DNA of 64,000 nt from Senegalimassilia faecalis (GTDB lineage: Bacteria > Actinomycetota > Coriobacteriia > Coriobacteriales > Eggerthellaceae). The notes beneath the pieces are model-generated. The model made no database searches. It was not told the origin of the DNA and worked only from the letters and a program-made list of their open reading frames with translations. Both the position numbers and the translations under genes were made by a program. Shown piece by piece: positions 61,505 to 64,000 of the stretch; the stretch's first letter is position 1, and each line of letters opens with the position of its first letter. The stretch covers positions 2,604,001 through 2,668,000 of the forward strand of contig NZ_SDPW01000001.1 in the NCBI RefSeq assembly GCF_004135645.1. The letters run 5' to 3'.

Positions 61505-62917
61505 TTGACGTTTGATTTAATATGCTTTATTGCATATTTTGCAATTGCCTTGGTTGCTTTACCCGTTGTGAGGAAATTAGGCCCCGTTGCAATTACAAGC
61601 TATAAGCTGGAAGAGCGGTATGATTCGGACAATGGGCCCTCGAATGTGATATACCGAGTAGTATCTCCGGTGCTATGTTGCAGCTTCCTGTCACTAGCAT
61701 TTTCAGCTATTTCATGCTTTTTCTTGCACGTGCAGCCTGAATACCGTTGGCTTCCCGTGCTAATGTATTGGGTGCTGATTGCTGTTAAGAAAAGCGGACT
61801 CGGCAAGCTTTCGTATCAAATAAAAATTCTTTTTCTCGAGGCGTTGCTGTCAATTACCTTGGCATTTGCCGTTGACTATTACGTTATGGGAAAGTTTGTT
61901 AACTCAGGCGTTGCCGTTTTCGACCAGTCAAATCTCGCATTTCAGCTGGAAGTTGCGCTGTTCTACGTGATTGTCCAGGTCATCGTTTCTTTAACTACAC
62001 GTCGCAAATATAGGATTTGGCTAACCAACTACCAGCTCCCCAAGGACAAACGCTCTAATTCCTTCGCTTCGTATGCAAAGGTTGATATGAGCGAGAAGAA
62101 CTTATTTTCTTACGAAAAGCGATTCGGACACTGCCTTCCGGAGCGTTATCAAAACGATATTCTTTTGCGGGCGGTCTTTTTCTCGATAATGGCTATTGAG
62201 GACTTTAATCGCCCGGCGGGCGTGCGCATTTTAGAAAGAATCGCTTTCCCTCTTGGCTTAGCGAAAACAACGGGCATTATGCAGCAGCAATCCGACAAAG
62301 CGCTGTCGGATGAAGGCAGTGTCGTCTTGGCAGTGAAATACATATCGAAAATGTGGGACGCGTTTCTAATAAAATATGCGCAATCCGAGAAATGCGCCCA
62401 TGACGAAAGTGGAGTTTGTTTTGCTGGAGAATATTACACGTATGGCTATAAAAAACTTCGCGCCGCAATAAGCAACTCTTTTTCATTTCTGTATGGTGAT
62501 TATTGCGGAACGTATGTTTTGAATGCAAACAGAGTGTTTAATGCTGTGCTTGCATTCGAAGAGCGTCGTGAATATGGACTCACGCCTGCTGTCGCTGTGG
62601 CGCAAGGAAGTCTTTGCTCGCAGCAATTAGCGTGGCTTTCTTCGGCATCTTGCTATTGGGTCGATTCAGTCACAATCGCGGCGGTTGAAAAACCGGTTGG
62701 GCAATTTACCAAGATAGCCTATGAAGCAGAAGGGGATGTTGCCAGCGCAGAGGCGATACGGAGGCTGACTGTTCGGCTGAAGAATAGCCATTTGCTCGTA
62801 TATCAAGTTAGATATATAGAGCACGTCTTTGCTTCGATTGAGTGCTACGGGAGAAAAGGCTGCGAGTGCCCCACATTTGAAAGCTTCGAAATCCGTGGTA
62901 GGGGGTTGCGCGACTAA
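61505..62917 (+). CDS. AT-rich membrane protein of unknown function
   Basis: A 470-residue protein from TTG 61505 with AGGTG upstream. The N-terminal third has four hydrophobic segments (LICFIAYFAIALVALPVV; VVSPVLCCSFLSLAFSAISCFF; LLSITLAFAVDYYVMG; LEVALFYVIVQVIVSL). The remaining ~300 residues are soluble. A block RAVFFSIMAIEDFNRPAGVRILERI has an E-D arrangement reminiscent of GT51 or lysozyme-like catalytic helices, but the match is too weak to name. GC content is clearly lower than in neighbouring genes, indicating transfer. Its place beside Abi genes suggests a defence or envelope role. Confidence 0.55.
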   Translation: MTFDLICFIAYFAIALVALPVVRKLGPVAITSYKLEERYDSDNGPSNVIYRVVSPVLCCSFLSLAFSAISCFFLHVQPEYRWLPVLMYWVLIAVKKSGLGKLSYQIKILFLEALLSITLAFAVDYYVMGKFVNSGVAVFDQSNLAFQLEVALFYVIVQVIVSLTTRRKYRIWLTNYQLPKDKRSNSFASYAKVDMSEKNLFSYEKRFGHCLPERYQNDILLRAVFFSIMAIEDFNRPAGVRILERIAFPLGLAKTTGIMQQQSDKALSDEGSVVLAVKYISKMWDAFLIKYAQSEKCAHDESGVCFAGEYYTYGYKKLRAAISNSFSFLYGDYCGTYVLNANRVFNAVLAFEERREYGLTPAVAVAQGSLCSQQLAWLSSASCYWVDSVTIAAVEKPVGQFTKIAYEAEGDVASAEAIRRLTVRLKNSHLLVYQVRYIEHVFASIECYGRKGCECPTFESFEIRGRGLRD

Positions 62918-63766
62918 TCGAGATGCCGCCGAAGTCGCTATTGAACTTTGCCATTCATCTCCGCACGAATAGGGGGTCGTTCTAATGCTGCGGCCTGTCT
63001 TTGCTGTGGGAGACAAACCCAGGGAAGACGAACGATCTTGTTGCGCCTCTTCCAAGGAAGGCATGCGTTTACGCTTTAGACCAGATTCCAGAAAACCAAA
63101 GATTCAGGCGGACGTACGATGCCTCTTCGCCATGGATTACCTTGGAGAGCGACGCCCGGTTCTCGAATGATCATCCACATCGTTGGTATTAGTTTGGCAT
63201 GAGGGCCTGTGACACGTTGTATTGAAAGCTGAGTGCCTACAACGATGGAGGCTAAAATACACGTGGGGGATTCGATAGCACGGTTCCATCGGATTGACTT
63301 TAGGGAACCATCCTATCGCACTTTGTATCTGGTTCCTGCAAGGTTGCGGCATACTCTTGCTTAGTGGCGCGCCATCTCCTCGTACTTGTCGGCCATGGCG
63401 GTTTCCTTTCCGTTGACGGCGTTTACCGGCATCTTGGGGTTTGTTGCAAAGCGTATGGGCCTATGCGTTGCAATTGTACGAATATTTCAGACATTCGCTA
63501 CAGCGGATGTGCCTCAAGCGTCAACGACGCGGCATCTTGCTGCGACGGAACAGGGCCTAACAATAACCGTAATTGACTCTTTGTCGATTGAACGAGGCGG
63601 CTACATAGCGGCAAGCCAGGCGTCGGGACGTCCGGAGGGGAAGAGTCGGAGAGACGCGCGGGTGGCCTCAAAGATTGATTCTCGTCGGCGATGGGTTCTC
63701 GCAACGTAAGCCCTTCTCGCGCGGCGCTGGTCGACTGCGCCAAGAGAGAACAGCGGCGAGATGCCG
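62918..63766. other. Intergenic region, no gene recognised
   Basis: About 850 bases with only short frames. A frame through 62998-63192 (KTNDLVAPLPRKACVYALDQ ...) looks protein-like and may be a gene remnant. On the minus strand a ribosome site AAAGGAAACC precedes an 11-codon ORF (MADKYEEMARH) at 63362-63397. Both are probably debris of deleted genes. Confidence 0.4.
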
Positions 63767-64000
63767 TCATCCGTTGGCGTGGATTAAGGGAGAGCACAGG
63801 GTGGCGATCGCCACGACCAACGATATCAGCGCAACGATTATGGCGACCCTGCTCAAGCGCTCACTTGCAATGTCGGCGCCGATGGAACTCGCGGTGGCGA
63901 GAATGTCTCTGTACGTTGAATCCCTCTCCAACAAAAGCTTGAAATTTCTGTTTGCCACGTTCTTAAACTTTCTGAGCAAGTCGACTTCCGAGTTTGATTG
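63767..64000 (-). CDS. C-terminal end of a membrane protein (partial)
   Basis: The minus-strand frame is open to the window edge and ends at 63767. It gives 77 residues: SEVDLLRKFKNVANRNFKLL, a helical stretch (RDSTYRDILATASSIGADIASERL) and one membrane helix (SRVAIIVALISLVVAIATL) close to the end. The layout of soluble part, helix and short tail is like tail-anchored effectors, but no family can be named from this piece. The internal TTG at 63979 is unlikely to be the real start. Confidence 0.55.
   Translation of the reverse strand, partial: QSNSEVDLLRKFKNVANRNFKLLLERDSTYRDILATASSIGADIASERLSRVAIIVALISLVVAIATLCSPLIHANG

Overview
The window is high-GC DNA from a gut-type actinobacterium. It most resembles class Coriobacteriia, family Eggerthellaceae. 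The reasons are a 621-residue membrane-LuxR regulator beside a Tat-exported molybdopterin oxidoreductase operon, a Cys-type formate dehydrogenase, an anaerobic (class III) ribonucleotide reductase, and many intergenic palindromic repeats. The genus cannot be fixed from the sequence alone. No rRNA, tRNA or CRISPR array was recognised.

Layout. 1-7.2 kb: a type I restriction-modification locus (hsdR 3' end, hsdM, rhuM, a half hsdS, a full hsdS on the other strand, a tyrosine recombinase and a silent specificity cassette). Four copies of a near-palindromic recombination site lie exactly at the domain joints of the hsdS parts, so this is a shuffling specificity system. 7.2-12.9 kb: a GIY-YIG/DUF4357 protein, two lipoproteins, an operon of three tiny proteins (two shorter than 40 residues), a frameshifted serpin and a PIN-domain pair. 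13.2-20.7 kb: a type IIA topoisomerase pair, a three-enzyme DNA-repair fusion (hypoxanthine-DNA-glycosylase-like, Vsr, GIY-YIG) and a cation exporter with a structured leader. 21.4-28.1 kb: a LuxR regulator divergent from a molybdoenzyme/ferredoxin/membrane-anchor operon, with paired dyads between them. 28.1-40.3 kb: nrdD with NrdR boxes, an MFS protein, a repeat-rich gap, a ClC protein and a K+ channel, an internally deleted drug-efflux gene next to marR, a deleted IS, and ung. 40.4-51.6 kb: a DUF3800 protein, the fdnGHI-type formate dehydrogenase operon, and a GGDEF/histidine kinase/receiver hybrid.

52-62.9 kb is a decayed surface-polysaccharide locus combined with a defence cluster. Two NusG-family (LoaP/UpxY-like) genes are followed by a sugar-transferase pseudogene, fragments of rmlB and rmlA, and an rmlB whose catalytic Tyr is His. 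Between these lie a DUF6933-like gene, a membrane-protein/metallo-hydrolase pair, an Abi_C-type and an Abi_2-type gene, and an AT-rich membrane protein.

The most notable signals are these: (1) the hsdS shuffling locus; (2) a 26-bp near-perfect inverted repeat flanking a TATAAT promoter in front of the first NusG-like gene, which may be an invertible promoter; (3) two intergenic arrays of a 24-bp repeat with the same unusual architecture, three direct copies then two inverted at about 50-bp spacing; (4) the HDG-Vsr-GIY fusion; (5) an uncharacterised membrane-protein/metallo-hydrolase pair inside the defence cluster.
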